From NCBI RefSeq assembly GCF_000772105.1, contig NZ_CP009354.1, positions 1,178,001-1,242,000 of the forward strand: DNA of 64,000 bases, written 5' to 3'. This stretch comes from Vibrio tubiashii ATCC 19109. GTDB taxonomy: Bacteria; Pseudomonadota; Gammaproteobacteria; Enterobacterales; Vibrionaceae. A model generated the notes under the pieces. It was not told the DNA's origin. It did no database searches and worked only from the letters and a program-made list of their open reading frames with translations. Below are positions 35,859 through 45,212 of this stretch, one piece after another. Every line of letters starts with the position of its first letter. Within the stretch, counting starts at the first letter, position 1. Both the position numbers and the translations under genes were made by a program.

Positions 35859-38660
35859 ATGGCAAAGTCAGAAGCACAAACTCGTGTGGAGTTGATTGAC
35901 AAACAATTAGAAATTTCAGGTTGGAATATATCAGATCCTACACAGGTAGTGCATGAATTTGACATCCTAGTAGATCTACCCGAAGAGGTCCAAGATTCAC
36001 AAATTCCTTATCAAGGTCATCAGTTTAGCGATTACGTGCTTTTAGGGAAGGATGGAAAACCACTTGCTGTCGTTGAAGCTAAGAAATCGAGCACAGATGC
36101 CGAAATAGGTCGAGAGCAAGCCAAGCAGTACTGCTACAACATTCAAAACCAGTTAGGTATTGAACTTCCGTTTTGTTTTTATACCAATGGACATGAAATA
36201 TATTTCTGGGACCTTGAAAATTATCCCCCCCGTAAAATTATTGGTTTCCCTTCTAGAGGTGATCTGGAGCGTTTTCAATATATCCGCCGAAACAAAAAAT
36301 CACTAACTCAAGAATTTATTAACAAAGATATAGCTGGTCGAGATTATCAAATCAGAGCGATTCGTTCAGTACTAGAAGGTATAGAAAATAAAAAGCGTGA
36401 GTTCTTACTAGTGATGGCAACGGGTACGGGGAAAACTCGTACTTGTATTGCTTATGTCGATGCGATGATGCGGGCTGGGTATGCAGAGCGAGTCCTGTTT
36501 CTTGTCGACAGAATAGCACTAAGAGAGCAGGCTTTATCTGCTTTTAAAGAACATTTACCTAACGAGCCTCGTTGGCCTAATGTTGGTGAGAAAATAATAG
36601 CGAAAGATAGGCGTATCTATGTCTCAACCTATCCAACGATGCTTAATATCATTCAAGACGAACAACAACACCTGTCTCCTCACTTTTTTGACATCATTGT
36701 TGTAGATGAAAGCCACCGCTCTATCTACAACACCTTTGGCGAAATCCTAAAGTATTTTAATGCCACCTTATTAGGGTTAACTGCTACGCCTGTCAACACT
36801 ATAGACCGCAGTACTTTTGAGCTTTTTGATTGTGAAGACGGCTTACCAACCTTTGCCTATACCTACGAAGAAGCGGTGAACAATACTCCTCCGTATTTGA
36901 GCAATTTTCAGGTAATGAAAATACAAACGAAATTCCAGATGGAAGGAATAAGCAAGCGCACCATTTCACTTGAAGATCAAAAAAAGTTGATTCTTGAAGG
37001 TAAAGAAATAGAAGAGCTCAATTTTGAAGGGACTCAGTTAGAAAAGCAGGTCATTAACCAAGGAACTAACACTCTAATTGTAAAAGAGTTTATGGATGAG
37101 TGCATTAAAGACTCTGATGGTGTTTTACCTGGGAAGACAATTTTCTTTTGCTCTTCGAAAGCTCACGCTCGCCGCATTGAAAGTACGTTCGACAAGCTTT
37201 TCCCACAATACACTGGGGAGTTAGCTAAAGTATTAGTCTCTGATGACCCTAGAGTGTACGGTAAAGGTGGGCTTTTAGACCAATTTACTAACAACGACAT
37301 GCCTCGTGTAGCTATTAGTGTTGATATGCTCGATACAGGTATTGATGTTCGAGAGTTGGTGAATCTGGTATTTGCGAAACCAATTTATTCTTATACCAAG
37401 TTTTGGCAGATGATAGGACGAGGAACTCGCTTACTTGAACCAAAAAAAATCAAACCTTGGTGTACAGAGAAGGACGCATTTTTAATAATTGATTGCTGGG
37501 ATAACTTTGAATACTTCAAACTTAAACCTAACGGTAAGGAACTCAAACCCCAACTTCCTTTACCTGTAAAGTTAGTTGGTTTGCGTATAGATAAAATTGA
37601 AAAAGCTATTGATATCGGAGAGCAAGAAGTTGCTATACGAGAGACAAAAAAATTACAGCAACAAATCGAACAGTTACCGAATAGCTCAGTAATCATCAAA
37701 GAGGCTTCTGCGCTTTTAGATAGATTAACTGAGCTTGGTTTTTGGGAGTCACTAGATCATCAAAAACTAGAATTTTTACGAACAGATATAAAGCCACTAT
37801 TTAGAACTGTATCGAATACAGATTTTAAAGAAATGCGATTTGAACGAGACTTATTGGAGTATTCGCTAGCTGCTTTAAGCGAAGAGAAAGAAAAAGCGCA
37901 GGCACTAAAAGCCGGAATTGTAGAGCAAGTAAGTGAACTCCCTCTTACTGTACCTTTTGTAAAAATTGAGGAAACATTAGTACGTAATGCTCAAAGTAAC
38001 CATTATTGGAGCAATATTAGTGAAAGTGATCTAGACCACCTTTGTAACAAGTTAGGACCATTGATGAAGTTCCGTGAACAAGAACGTGATGGTAAATCTC
38101 AGGTCCACCTCAACCTTATAGACAGCCTCCACAAAAAAGAGATGGTTGAGTTCGGTCCTCAGCATGAAGCAGTGAGTATTTCACGCTACAAAGAGATGGT
38201 GGAAGAACTGATACTAGAACTTACGAAAAACAATCCTATATTGCAGAAAATTCAAGCTGGTGGAGATATTGGCGGTGATGAAGTCATTCAACTTGCTGAC
38301 ATTCTTCATGCAGAACATCCTCACATTACAGAAGACCTTCTTAGACAAGTATATAAAAATAAGAAAGCCCAGTTTATTCAGTTCATACGCCACATTCTTG
38401 GTGTTGAGGTTCTGGATAGTTTTCCAGAAACGGTTGGTAAGGCGTTTGAGCAGTTTATTCATACTCATACTACGCTTACTAGCCGCCAGTTAGAGTTTTT
38501 GTCACTGCTAAAAAATGTGATAATAGAGCGAGAAAAAATCGAGAAAAAAGACCTCATTAGCACACCATTTACCGTGATACATCCTCAAGGGATTCGTGGC
38601 GTCTTTAGTCCTAATGAAATCAATGACATTTTACAGCTAACAATGCAGTTAGCTGCTTAA
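35859..38660 (+). CDS. hsdR: Type I restriction enzyme, HsdR subunit
   Basis: I choose ATG 35859 with AAGGG seven bases upstream (933 residues); an upstream in-frame TTG lies inside the end of mrr. The N-terminal endonuclease motif is Asp58 ... Glu73-Ala-Lys75 (VVEAKKS). The translocase has Walker A ATGTGKT (187-193), DESH (283-286), a TATP motif and QMIGRGTRL (motif VI). HsdR cleaves unmethylated DNA after translocation with HsdM2S. The length is slightly below the longest HsdR types but complete. It is followed 16 bp later by hsdM. Confidence 0.94.
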   Translation: MAKSEAQTRVELIDKQLEISGWNISDPTQVVHEFDILVDLPEEVQDSQIPYQGHQFSDYVLLGKDGKPLAVVEAKKSSTDAEIGREQAKQYCYNIQNQLGIELPFCFYTNGHEIYFWDLENYPPRKIIGFPSRGDLERFQYIRRNKKSLTQEFINKDIAGRDYQIRAIRSVLEGIENKKREFLLVMATGTGKTRTCIAYVDAMMRAGYAERVLFLVDRIALREQALSAFKEHLPNEPRWPNVGEKIIAKDRRIYVSTYPTMLNIIQDEQQHLSPHFFDIIVVDESHRSIYNTFGEILKYFNATLLGLTATPVNTIDRSTFELFDCEDGLPTFAYTYEEAVNNTPPYLSNFQVMKIQTKFQMEGISKRTISLEDQKKLILEGKEIEELNFEGTQLEKQVINQGTNTLIVKEFMDECIKDSDGVLPGKTIFFCSSKAHARRIESTFDKLFPQYTGELAKVLVSDDPRVYGKGGLLDQFTNNDMPRVAISVDMLDTGIDVRELVNLVFAKPIYSYTKFWQMIGRGTRLLEPKKIKPWCTEKDAFLIIDCWDNFEYFKLKPNGKELKPQLPLPVKLVGLRIDKIEKAIDIGEQEVAIRETKKLQQQIEQLPNSSVIIKEASALLDRLTELGFWESLDHQKLEFLRTDIKPLFRTVSNTDFKEMRFERDLLEYSLAALSEEKEKAQALKAGIVEQVSELPLTVPFVKIEETLVRNAQSNHYWSNISESDLDHLCNKLGPLMKFREQERDGKSQVHLNLIDSLHKKEMVEFGPQHEAVSISRYKEMVEELILELTKNNPILQKIQAGGDIGGDEVIQLADILHAEHPHITEDLLRQVYKNKKAQFIQFIRHILGVEVLDSFPETVGKAFEQFIHTHTTLTSRQLEFLSLLKNVIIEREKIEKKDLISTPFTVIHPQGIRGVFSPNEINDILQLTMQLAA

Positions 38661-38676
38661 TTAATAGAGAATAATC

Positions 38677-40404
38677 ATGCTACAGCATAACGCAGAACTC
38701 AAAAGTAAAATCAACCAACTTTGGGACAAGTTTTGGTCCGGTGGTATCTCAAACCCCCTGACGGCAATCGAACAAATTACCTACTTACTTTTTATGAAGC
38801 GTTTAGATGAGCTAGATCTAAAGAAGCAGGTGGATGCTGAATGGACTGATGAGCCTTATAAATCAAAGTTTGAAGGTAAGTGGGTACCACCAGAGTTACG
38901 CAGTACAGTTCCTGACAATGCTTCTGAGTCAGAGAAGATTGAGTATCGTGCTAACGACGAGAAAAAGCATGGTATCGATAGAAGGGAGCTACGCTGGAGT
39001 CAATTTAATAAAAAGCCAGCGGAACAAATGCTGCAGCACGTTCAAACCAAGGTTTTTCCCTTTCTAAAAGACTTGAACGGGGCAGATTCGAATTTTACTC
39101 ACCACATGAAAAATGCTGTGTTTATTATTCCCAAGCCATCCCTATTGGTCGAAGCGGTAAAAATCATTGATGAAATATTTGTCATCATGGAGAAAGATGC
39201 TGAGCAAGGACAAAACTTTCAAGATATCCAAGGTGATGTATACGAGTTTCTACTATCTGAGATTGCTACTGCGGGTAAAAACGGTCAATTTCGCACTCCT
39301 CGTCATATCATCAAACTTTTGGCAGAGTTAGTTCAACCACAGCTTGGTGATAAGATTTGCGATCCAGCATGCGGTACTGGTGGTTTCTTGCTTGGCGGTT
39401 ACCAATACATTGTTACTCAACTTGCTCTCAAAGCTGGTACAAAGAATTTGCTCCCTGATGAAGACGGTTTTATTCGAACGTCAGTGGCTTCTACTTTAAC
39501 GCCTGACGCTCAAGCGATACTAGATACCAGTTTATTTGGCTTTGACATCGATGGCACTATGGTACGTTTAGGTTTAATGAACCTGATGATGCATGGAATT
39601 AATGAACCACAAATTGACTATAAAGATACGTTAAGTAAAAGCTTCGAGGAAGAAGGCCAATACGACATCATCATGGCTAACCCACCTTTTACAGGTAGTA
39701 TTGATAAGGGGGATATCAATGACCGCTTTCAATCTGGGACCACTAAGTCTGAATTATTATTTTTAGAAAACATCTACCACTTGCTTAAAGTTGGCGGCAC
39801 TGCTGGCGTAATTATACCCCAAGGGGTACTGTTTGGTACTGGAAAAGCTTTCCAGTTCGTCCGTAAATTGTTGCTTGAACGTTGTGATTTTAGAGCTGTT
39901 ATAACTATGCCTAGTGGTGTATTTAAACCCTATGCTGGTGTCAGTACTGCAATATTGATTTTCACCAAAGTATGGGGACCAAAGGACAAAGTGAGCACGC
40001 CTGCTACTGAGAATGTTTGGTTCTATGATATGGAGGATGACGGTTACAGTTTAGATGATAAGCGTAATAAAAAAGACGATTGTGGTGACTTGCAAGATAT
40101 TGTTGCTCAGTACCATACTCGTAATGAAAAAAGGTTAGATGAAAAAGGTGAATCCCTTGAATGGGATAGAAACCAAAGGCTTTTTGCGATCCCTCGAACT
40201 GAAATTGAAATGAATGGTTATAACCTTAGTTTCAATCACTATAAAAAAGAAAAACTTGATAAGGTTCATCATGAAGCACCAGACGTTATTCTAGAACGAC
40301 TACTGTCGGCTGAAGTTGGTAATGTTTCTGATAGCGACTTAGTCAAAATAGAAAGTGGTATTGTAAAAGAGTTGGTGGTATTACGAGGTATGATCAGTGA
40401 TTGA
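38677..40404 (+). CDS. hsdM: Type I restriction enzyme, HsdM methyltransferase subunit
   Basis: The 575-residue N6-adenine methyltransferase has motif I DPACGTGGF (229-237) and motif IV NPPF (335-338), with an N-terminal helical HsdM_N domain (INQLWDKFWSGGISNPL...YLLFMKRLDELD). It modifies the recognition sequence set by HsdS. It overlaps hsdS by 8 bases (GTG inside the final codons), so translation is coupled. Confidence 0.95.
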   Translation: MLQHNAELKSKINQLWDKFWSGGISNPLTAIEQITYLLFMKRLDELDLKKQVDAEWTDEPYKSKFEGKWVPPELRSTVPDNASESEKIEYRANDEKKHGIDRRELRWSQFNKKPAEQMLQHVQTKVFPFLKDLNGADSNFTHHMKNAVFIIPKPSLLVEAVKIIDEIFVIMEKDAEQGQNFQDIQGDVYEFLLSEIATAGKNGQFRTPRHIIKLLAELVQPQLGDKICDPACGTGGFLLGGYQYIVTQLALKAGTKNLLPDEDGFIRTSVASTLTPDAQAILDTSLFGFDIDGTMVRLGLMNLMMHGINEPQIDYKDTLSKSFEEEGQYDIIMANPPFTGSIDKGDINDRFQSGTTKSELLFLENIYHLLKVGGTAGVIIPQGVLFGTGKAFQFVRKLLLERCDFRAVITMPSGVFKPYAGVSTAILIFTKVWGPKDKVSTPATENVWFYDMEDDGYSLDDKRNKKDDCGDLQDIVAQYHTRNEKRLDEKGESLEWDRNQRLFAIPRTEIEMNGYNLSFNHYKKEKLDKVHHEAPDVILERLLSAEVGNVSDSDLVKIESGIVKELVVLRGMISD

Positions 40405-42136
40405 GATCGAACTTGGTTCTGTGGCCGAAGTCTCAGCGGGTCAAAGTGCTCCTAAAAAAAGTGAATTTTCAGAAAGCGGTACTCCATTTATTCGAGCTGG
40501 CTCTCTTAAAGGACTTATAGAAGGTCAGTCAGAGAGCGAATTTGAGCTTATAAGCGAAGAAACTGCAAAAATCAAAAAGTTAAAACTATATCCGAAAGGC
40601 TCTATTCTTTTTGCAAAAAGCGGGATGTCGGCAACCAAAGGGCGTATTTATTCACTTAAAAGCCCAGCTTATGTTGTTAGTCACCTGGCGATTCTGCTGC
40701 CAAAAGATAATATTGACCAATCATACTTAAGATTAGCATTAAATTATTTTTCTCCATCTAAATTAATTAGGGACCCTGCTTATCCTTCGATTAGTCTAAA
40801 AGATATAAAAAAATATAGAATCCCAGTACCTTCTAATATAAACGATCAAAAACGTATTGCTTATTTGTTGTGTAAGGTAGAGTCCCTTATTCTTCGACGA
40901 AAAAATCAGTTACAAGAATTAGATGAACTGCTTCAGAGTGTGTTTTTTGAGATGTTTGGCGATCCAGTTCAGAATAATAAGCAGTGGAATAAAAAACCTT
41001 TAGGTATGCTTCTTTCTCAAATCGATAGTGGTTGGAGTCCTAAATGTGAATCAGTACCAGCCAATAACGACCAATGGGGCGTTTTGAAACTTGGAGCAGT
41101 TACATCTGGTGTGTTTAAGCAAGATGAAAATAAGGCAATGCTGTCTAATGTTGCACCAAAGGTTCAGCATGAAGTAAAGGCTGGTGACTTACTTTTTACT
41201 CGAAAAAACACTTATGAGTTAGTTGCTGCAACCGCTTTTGTACATGAAACACGTTCTAAACTTCTTCTACCGGACTTAATTTTTCGTCTTGTTATTGAAG
41301 ATGAAAATGAAATTAATCCGATCTATTTATGGAAATTGCTTTCATATCCTTCTCAGCGTAAAAAAATACAAAGTTTGGCAGGTGGGGCTGCTGGCTCTAT
41401 GCCTAATATTTCCAAAGCCAATTTAAATTCGGCTTTGATTCCGGTTCCTGATATAGATTTACAACTTAAATTTTCTGAAGTTGTTAATAAGATTGAAGAG
41501 ATAAAAAATTCTTATAAGGTGAGCCTTAAGGACCTCGAACTGTTAAGCGAGTCATTAAGTCATAAAGCATTTAAGGGTGAGTTGAATTTAAGAAATATAC
41601 CTTTAACTGAAGTGTTTGATGATAAAGAAGAACTAGTGGAGATTGTTGAAGATAAGCCTCAATTTATAAGTAAAATAGATCAGGGTTTGGGGAATTTATC
41701 TGCTAATCCACTGGAAAAAATTGATCATTTCTCTAAGCAATTGGAGCAAATAAACCGTATTACTAAGCCATTTGAACAGATTGATAGCCTCACAAGGCCG
41801 ATCGAACAAATTACAAAACGTTTAGAAACTATTGCTCTACCTAAAATGATGTTGGATTTTAGTAAGGATAAAATACGTCAAAAGTGGTTAATTAAACTTT
41901 TAAAGGATTTTTTAACAGACCATGATACAACGTCCTTGTCTCTGCAAGATTTTTGGGAGTCAGCACAAAACTGGATCAGTAACTTTACATCAGAAGATGG
42001 TGAAAACTATTGTTTTTCAATAGAAGACTATGAAGTATATAAAGATTTTATTTTTAGCGAGCTTCGAAATGGTGTGCTCCTCCAAGAATATGAAGAAGTG
42101 TCGAATGGTATAAAATTCAAGGTGAATAAGAAATGA
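40397..42136 (+). CDS. hsdS: Type I restriction enzyme, HsdS specificity subunit with long C-terminal extension
   Basis: The 579-residue product starts at GTG. Two target-recognition domains are visible (about 1-140 and 205-350), each followed by a conserved helical region (QKRIAYLLCKVESLILRRK and KFSEVVNKIEEIKNSYKVSL). Normal HsdS ends near residue 400. Here ~180 more residues follow, including four tandem ten-residue units at 439-478 (LEKIDHFSKQ, LEQINRITKP, FEQIDSLTRP, IEQITKRLET) and a C-terminal domain of about 90 residues rich in acidic and aromatic residues. It overlaps the ATPase gene by 4 bases (ATGA). The extension may dock the ATPase-HNH pair, which is inference. Confidence 0.9.
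   Translation: MIEIELGSVAEVSAGQSAPKKSEFSESGTPFIRAGSLKGLIEGQSESEFELISEETAKIKKLKLYPKGSILFAKSGMSATKGRIYSLKSPAYVVSHLAILLPKDNIDQSYLRLALNYFSPSKLIRDPAYPSISLKDIKKYRIPVPSNINDQKRIAYLLCKVESLILRRKNQLQELDELLQSVFFEMFGDPVQNNKQWNKKPLGMLLSQIDSGWSPKCESVPANNDQWGVLKLGAVTSGVFKQDENKAMLSNVAPKVQHEVKAGDLLFTRKNTYELVAATAFVHETRSKLLLPDLIFRLVIEDENEINPIYLWKLLSYPSQRKKIQSLAGGAAGSMPNISKANLNSALIPVPDIDLQLKFSEVVNKIEEIKNSYKVSLKDLELLSESLSHKAFKGELNLRNIPLTEVFDDKEELVEIVEDKPQFISKIDQGLGNLSANPLEKIDHFSKQLEQINRITKPFEQIDSLTRPIEQITKRLETIALPKMMLDFSKDKIRQKWLIKLLKDFLTDHDTTSLSLQDFWESAQNWISNFTSEDGENYCFSIEDYEVYKDFIFSELRNGVLLQEYEEVSNGIKFKVNKK
41711..41830 (+). repeat. Four tandem ten-codon repeats inside hsdS
   Basis: These 120 bases encode four units of pattern [L/F/I]-E-[K/Q]-I-[D/N/T]-x4, each starting a new heptad-like turn. 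The repeat is clear at protein level; at DNA level it is diverged. Confidence 0.75.
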
Positions 42137-43908
42137 AATTAATTCGCCTTAAGATAACAGACCCAACGGGCTTTCGCAGTTTACAAACGGGGTTTGAGCA
42201 TGTTTTTCGTTCGGAATGGACGCTACAAGATGAATCCTCTGACTTACCTCAGTTTAGTGAAAAAGGCTTCGCACCTTTTGTTTGTGCGGGACCCAATGGT
42301 AGTGGTAAGTCTAATCTTCTAGAAGCTTTAGCTGCAATATTCTATCACTTGGAATGCATGTATTTAGATAACCTTCCGCAGACATTTGGGTATGATGAAG
42401 AGACTAATGATACTGGTTTTAGAAGTGACATAGCTAATCCTGATGGCTTTGAAATTGAGTACTTGATGCCGATTGGAAGTAGTGATTTTCGAATAAATGC
42501 GCATGTATTAATCACGAAGAAATCAGGTGAATCGCCAAAAGTGCAATGGTTAAACCGTGAACAACTGTATAAAGACCATAATCCACTATCACCAGATGAA
42601 ATTAAGCTGTTACTTCCAGACTTTGTATTAGGTTATTCCTCTGGTGAAAACGAAGTACTGAGTTTACCTTTTTTCAAGATGAGGTTTATTCAATTTGATG
42701 AGTATTGGAGTGCATTAAGAGATCAGCTTCCTTATTCTGGCAGTCCAGAAACACGCATGGCTTATATGGACAATTCGTATAGCCAAGCGATTCTGCTTTG
42801 TAATTTGCTATATGATGAAGTAGGAGCGAGAGAGCTTTTTGAGTTTGATATGGGGTTAGGTGCATTGCATGAGTTTCGTATTGTCATCAAACGTCGTATT
42901 GATATTAGCTTGGAGCAAGCTAACTTGTTTGGACTGAAACATCCTGCTCTGGCTGTCGATGAGGAACACAATAGGTACACACTAAACCTTGTTGATTTGT
43001 TAGAAGCAGATGAAGACTCTTCAGATAGATTTGATCCTATGATCACTAGATTAAAGCGATGTGCTACTTGTTTCTTTGTAGATGAAGAAACAGATACGTT
43101 ATATCTGGACTATTGTGTCAATAGTGCGACCAGAGAGGCTTTTGCTGAAAATTTCAGTTTTGAAGTTAACAAATCACCTATCGAATTGTTTCAAGCTTTT
43201 CAGGTCTTGTTGTCATTGAACTTGTATACGGTTAGCAATCAAATTAAATCTGATTTATATAAATCAGATAGTTTATACGTTAATGAAACAGTACCCACGT
43301 TAGCTTCTGATCAACGAATCATGCGTTTTAAGAACTTTTGGTTTAACAAAGAAGGTATACAAGAGCCAGTTTTGCTTAAATCTTTGTCTGATGGGGAACA
43401 TCAGCTATTACATAGCCTTGGGCTGTGCCTGCTATTCAAGGACACTAATAGTTTATTTCTATTAGATGAACCTGAGACACATTTCAATCCTGCATGGCGA
43501 TCTAACTTTATTAGTCGGTTAAGGTCATGCTTTCCAGAAAAGAATAAAGAGCAAGCGAGCCATGAGATGTTAATTACGACGCACACACCGTTTTTAATTT
43601 CTGATAGCGAGCGTCATAAGGTTATGGTTTTTGAGAAAGATCCTGAAAGTAATCAGGTCACTATCCAGCATCCTAAATATAAAACCTTAGGAGCATCAAT
43701 AAACAAAATAACCATCGAAACGTTTGGAAAGCACGAGACGATCGGCGGCTATGCACAAAAATTATTGGATGATTTCAAAGAAGAATTTAAAAAAGAAGGG
43801 GTTAATATTGATAGCTTGTTAAAGCGTATTGATAATAGACTCGGCGATTCTGTTGAAAAGCTCTTACTCATGAAAACGATTATGGACAGTTTAAAGGAGC
43901 AGGACTGA
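42133..43908 (+). CDS. Restriction-system-associated ABC/SMC-type ATPase (PtuA-like)
   Basis: The 591-residue product has Walker A GPNGSGKS (53-60), the ABC signature LSDGEHQ (418-424), Walker B LFLLDEPE (441-448) and an H-loop ITTHTPF (His484). This is the overcoming-lysogenisation-defect/SMC-like ATPase architecture seen in Septu PtuA, RloC-type proteins and NCBI's restriction system-associated AAA ATPases. It overlaps hsdS by 4 bases and the HNH gene by 1 base. It therefore looks like an accessory sensor built into the type I operon. Confidence 0.86.
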   Translation: MKLIRLKITDPTGFRSLQTGFEHVFRSEWTLQDESSDLPQFSEKGFAPFVCAGPNGSGKSNLLEALAAIFYHLECMYLDNLPQTFGYDEETNDTGFRSDIANPDGFEIEYLMPIGSSDFRINAHVLITKKSGESPKVQWLNREQLYKDHNPLSPDEIKLLLPDFVLGYSSGENEVLSLPFFKMRFIQFDEYWSALRDQLPYSGSPETRMAYMDNSYSQAILLCNLLYDEVGARELFEFDMGLGALHEFRIVIKRRIDISLEQANLFGLKHPALAVDEEHNRYTLNLVDLLEADEDSSDRFDPMITRLKRCATCFFVDEETDTLYLDYCVNSATREAFAENFSFEVNKSPIELFQAFQVLLSLNLYTVSNQIKSDLYKSDSLYVNETVPTLASDQRIMRFKNFWFNKEGIQEPVLLKSLSDGEHQLLHSLGLCLLFKDTNSLFLLDEPETHFNPAWRSNFISRLRSCFPEKNKEQASHEMLITTHTPFLISDSERHKVMVFEKDPESNQVTIQHPKYKTLGASINKITIETFGKHETIGGYAQKLLDDFKEEFKKEGVNIDSLLKRIDNRLGDSVEKLLLMKTIMDSLKEQD

Positions 43909-45044
43909 TGCTCTTCCCGTATCAATTTTTAGACCATAAAATGAACACAATGCAAGAATACATCCAGTTCATTTTAGAAGATGTATGGTGTATTGCTATA
44001 GATGGTATGGACTATGAAATCGATACTTTGTTTGCTGCTAAACCTGACCTAAGGGATATGATAAAAGAGCTCGATATTCATGATGTTGAAGTTAAAGGAG
44101 CTAAGAACTTTCTTGGCCCTTTAAACTCTCTTTTTGAAAAGTTCAAGCTGTTAAATGGTGTCCAAAAGCAGCAGTTTAAGGATTGGTTTACCCTTAATAA
44201 TGATATTAAGAGGCTTTGTGAAGATGGTGACCAGTGTACACCTGCTACTTATAAAACAGTTAAGGAGCTATATCCAGATGAACAGTATCCTGGTTTAGTC
44301 AGCGAGCTTGAGAAGTTTTATAAAAATATTTACTCAGGCGATTTTCTAAAGCTAGCATCAGTTAGAGATCGAATAGGTCTCATCGCGGATCATAATTTGA
44401 AATTTACTCAGTTGAATGATCGAGATGTCTGCCCATTTTGTGGGTTGTCGGGTATTTTAAATCAGTTTACTAAACCACGAGAAGCTTATGACCATTACTT
44501 CCCAAAAGGTAAATATCCATTTAACAGTATTAACTTCCTTAATTTGGTCCCAGCCTGCCCACATTGCAACAGCAGCTATAAATTAGTCAAAGACCCCAAT
44601 ATAGAGAAGCCAGATACCGCTAAGGCTAAGGCAAAAAATCCTTTACGAGTTCCTCGCAAGGTTTTCTATCCTTACGCAAACCATACGAATCTGATTAGTT
44701 TATCTTTGTCTATCAAAACGCAAGATTGGAAAAAATTAGAAGCTACTGACGTAACTCTAAGCATGGGCCCAGACTCTATTCAACAAGAGCTTGATACATG
44801 GGATGATTTGTACGGAATTTCTGAACGCTACAAAGCAGAATGTTGCTCAAAAAACTCAGGTAAGGCATGGTTATCGGAAGTATTTGAACGCTCTAATAAG
44901 CTTAAGTTATCGACTAAGCAGTACGTAGAAAATATCGAACTGGATACAGAACTCGATCCTTTTGTAGATAAACGATTTTTAAGAAGGTCGTTTTTAATAG
45001 CATGTAACAAAGCTGGGCTTTTTGATATACAAAATAGTGATTAG
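43908..45044 (+). CDS. HNH endonuclease partner of the ATPase (PtuB-like)
   Basis: The 378-residue product carries an HNH zinc-ββα core: Cys175-x2-Cys178 (CPFCG), Asp195-His196 (DHYFPKG), Asn212 and Cys217-x2-Cys220 (CPHCNSSYK). The N-terminal ~170 residues are helical and not recognised; the C-terminal ~130 are also unassigned. A strong AAGGAG precedes the ATG, which overlaps the ATPase stop. An ATPase plus HNH pair is the Septu (PtuA-PtuB) logic, but PtuB is usually smaller. It is the last gene before the right boundary repeat. The target may be DNA, or tRNA as in some related systems; this cannot be told from sequence. Confidence 0.82.
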   Translation: MLFPYQFLDHKMNTMQEYIQFILEDVWCIAIDGMDYEIDTLFAAKPDLRDMIKELDIHDVEVKGAKNFLGPLNSLFEKFKLLNGVQKQQFKDWFTLNNDIKRLCEDGDQCTPATYKTVKELYPDEQYPGLVSELEKFYKNIYSGDFLKLASVRDRIGLIADHNLKFTQLNDRDVCPFCGLSGILNQFTKPREAYDHYFPKGKYPFNSINFLNLVPACPHCNSSYKLVKDPNIEKPDTAKAKAKNPLRVPRKVFYPYANHTNLISLSLSIKTQDWKKLEATDVTLSMGPDSIQQELDTWDDLYGISERYKAECCSKNSGKAWLSEVFERSNKLKLSTKQYVENIELDTELDPFVDKRFLRRSFLIACNKAGLFDIQNSD

Positions 45045-45149
45045 CTTCACAAAATTGACATGTATGACAGAGTGTATATTCCCGAAAGTCGACTTGCCAT
45101 AAGTTATTGACTTTCAATAAGATAACTAGGTAATTCGAATCCCTCACTC

Positions 45150-45194
45150 GCCACATTCTAAAGCCCCAGCAGAAATGCTGGGGCTTTTTCGTTT
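45150..45194 (+). repeat. Right boundary repeat of the island (attR-like) with duplicated terminator
   Basis: This is a 45-base perfect copy of 27547-27591. Just to its left lies TTCGAATCCCTCACTC, a slightly diverged copy of the tRNA-Ser T-arm and acceptor strand that lacks three bases (ACC). The remnant is not a functional tRNA. The copy includes the hairpin terminator, which now also terminates the module 3 operon. Confidence 0.88.
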
Positions 45195-45212
45195 CTGATT
45201 TTCACAAAACAT

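Larger units (their letters stand above)
27547..45194. mobile_element. Defence-gene genomic island at tRNA-Ser, no integrase seen
   Basis: The segment lies between perfect 45-bp direct repeats whose left copy is the 3' end of tRNA-Ser. Its unit length (repeat to repeat) is 17,603 bp. All recognisable cargo belongs to restriction or defence families: WYL regulator, CoiA-like nuclease, SRA-HNH, Nudix, DUF2075, LRAT/XRE pair, Mrr, type I RM, ATPase-HNH. Much of it, especially 40.4-45.1 kb, is more AT-rich than the flanks. No tyrosine or serine recombinase, excisionase or transposase is visible, so it either lost its integrase or is mobilised in trans. From memory, V. cholerae VPI-2 also sits at a tRNA-Ser near the same PTS genes and also carries a type I RM system. 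Confidence 0.85.

Noticed and set aside
45130..45154. A second tRNA-Ser gene at the right end of the island
   Set aside because: Only the T-arm and part of the acceptor strand are present, with three bases missing and no 5' half. It is an attachment-site remnant.
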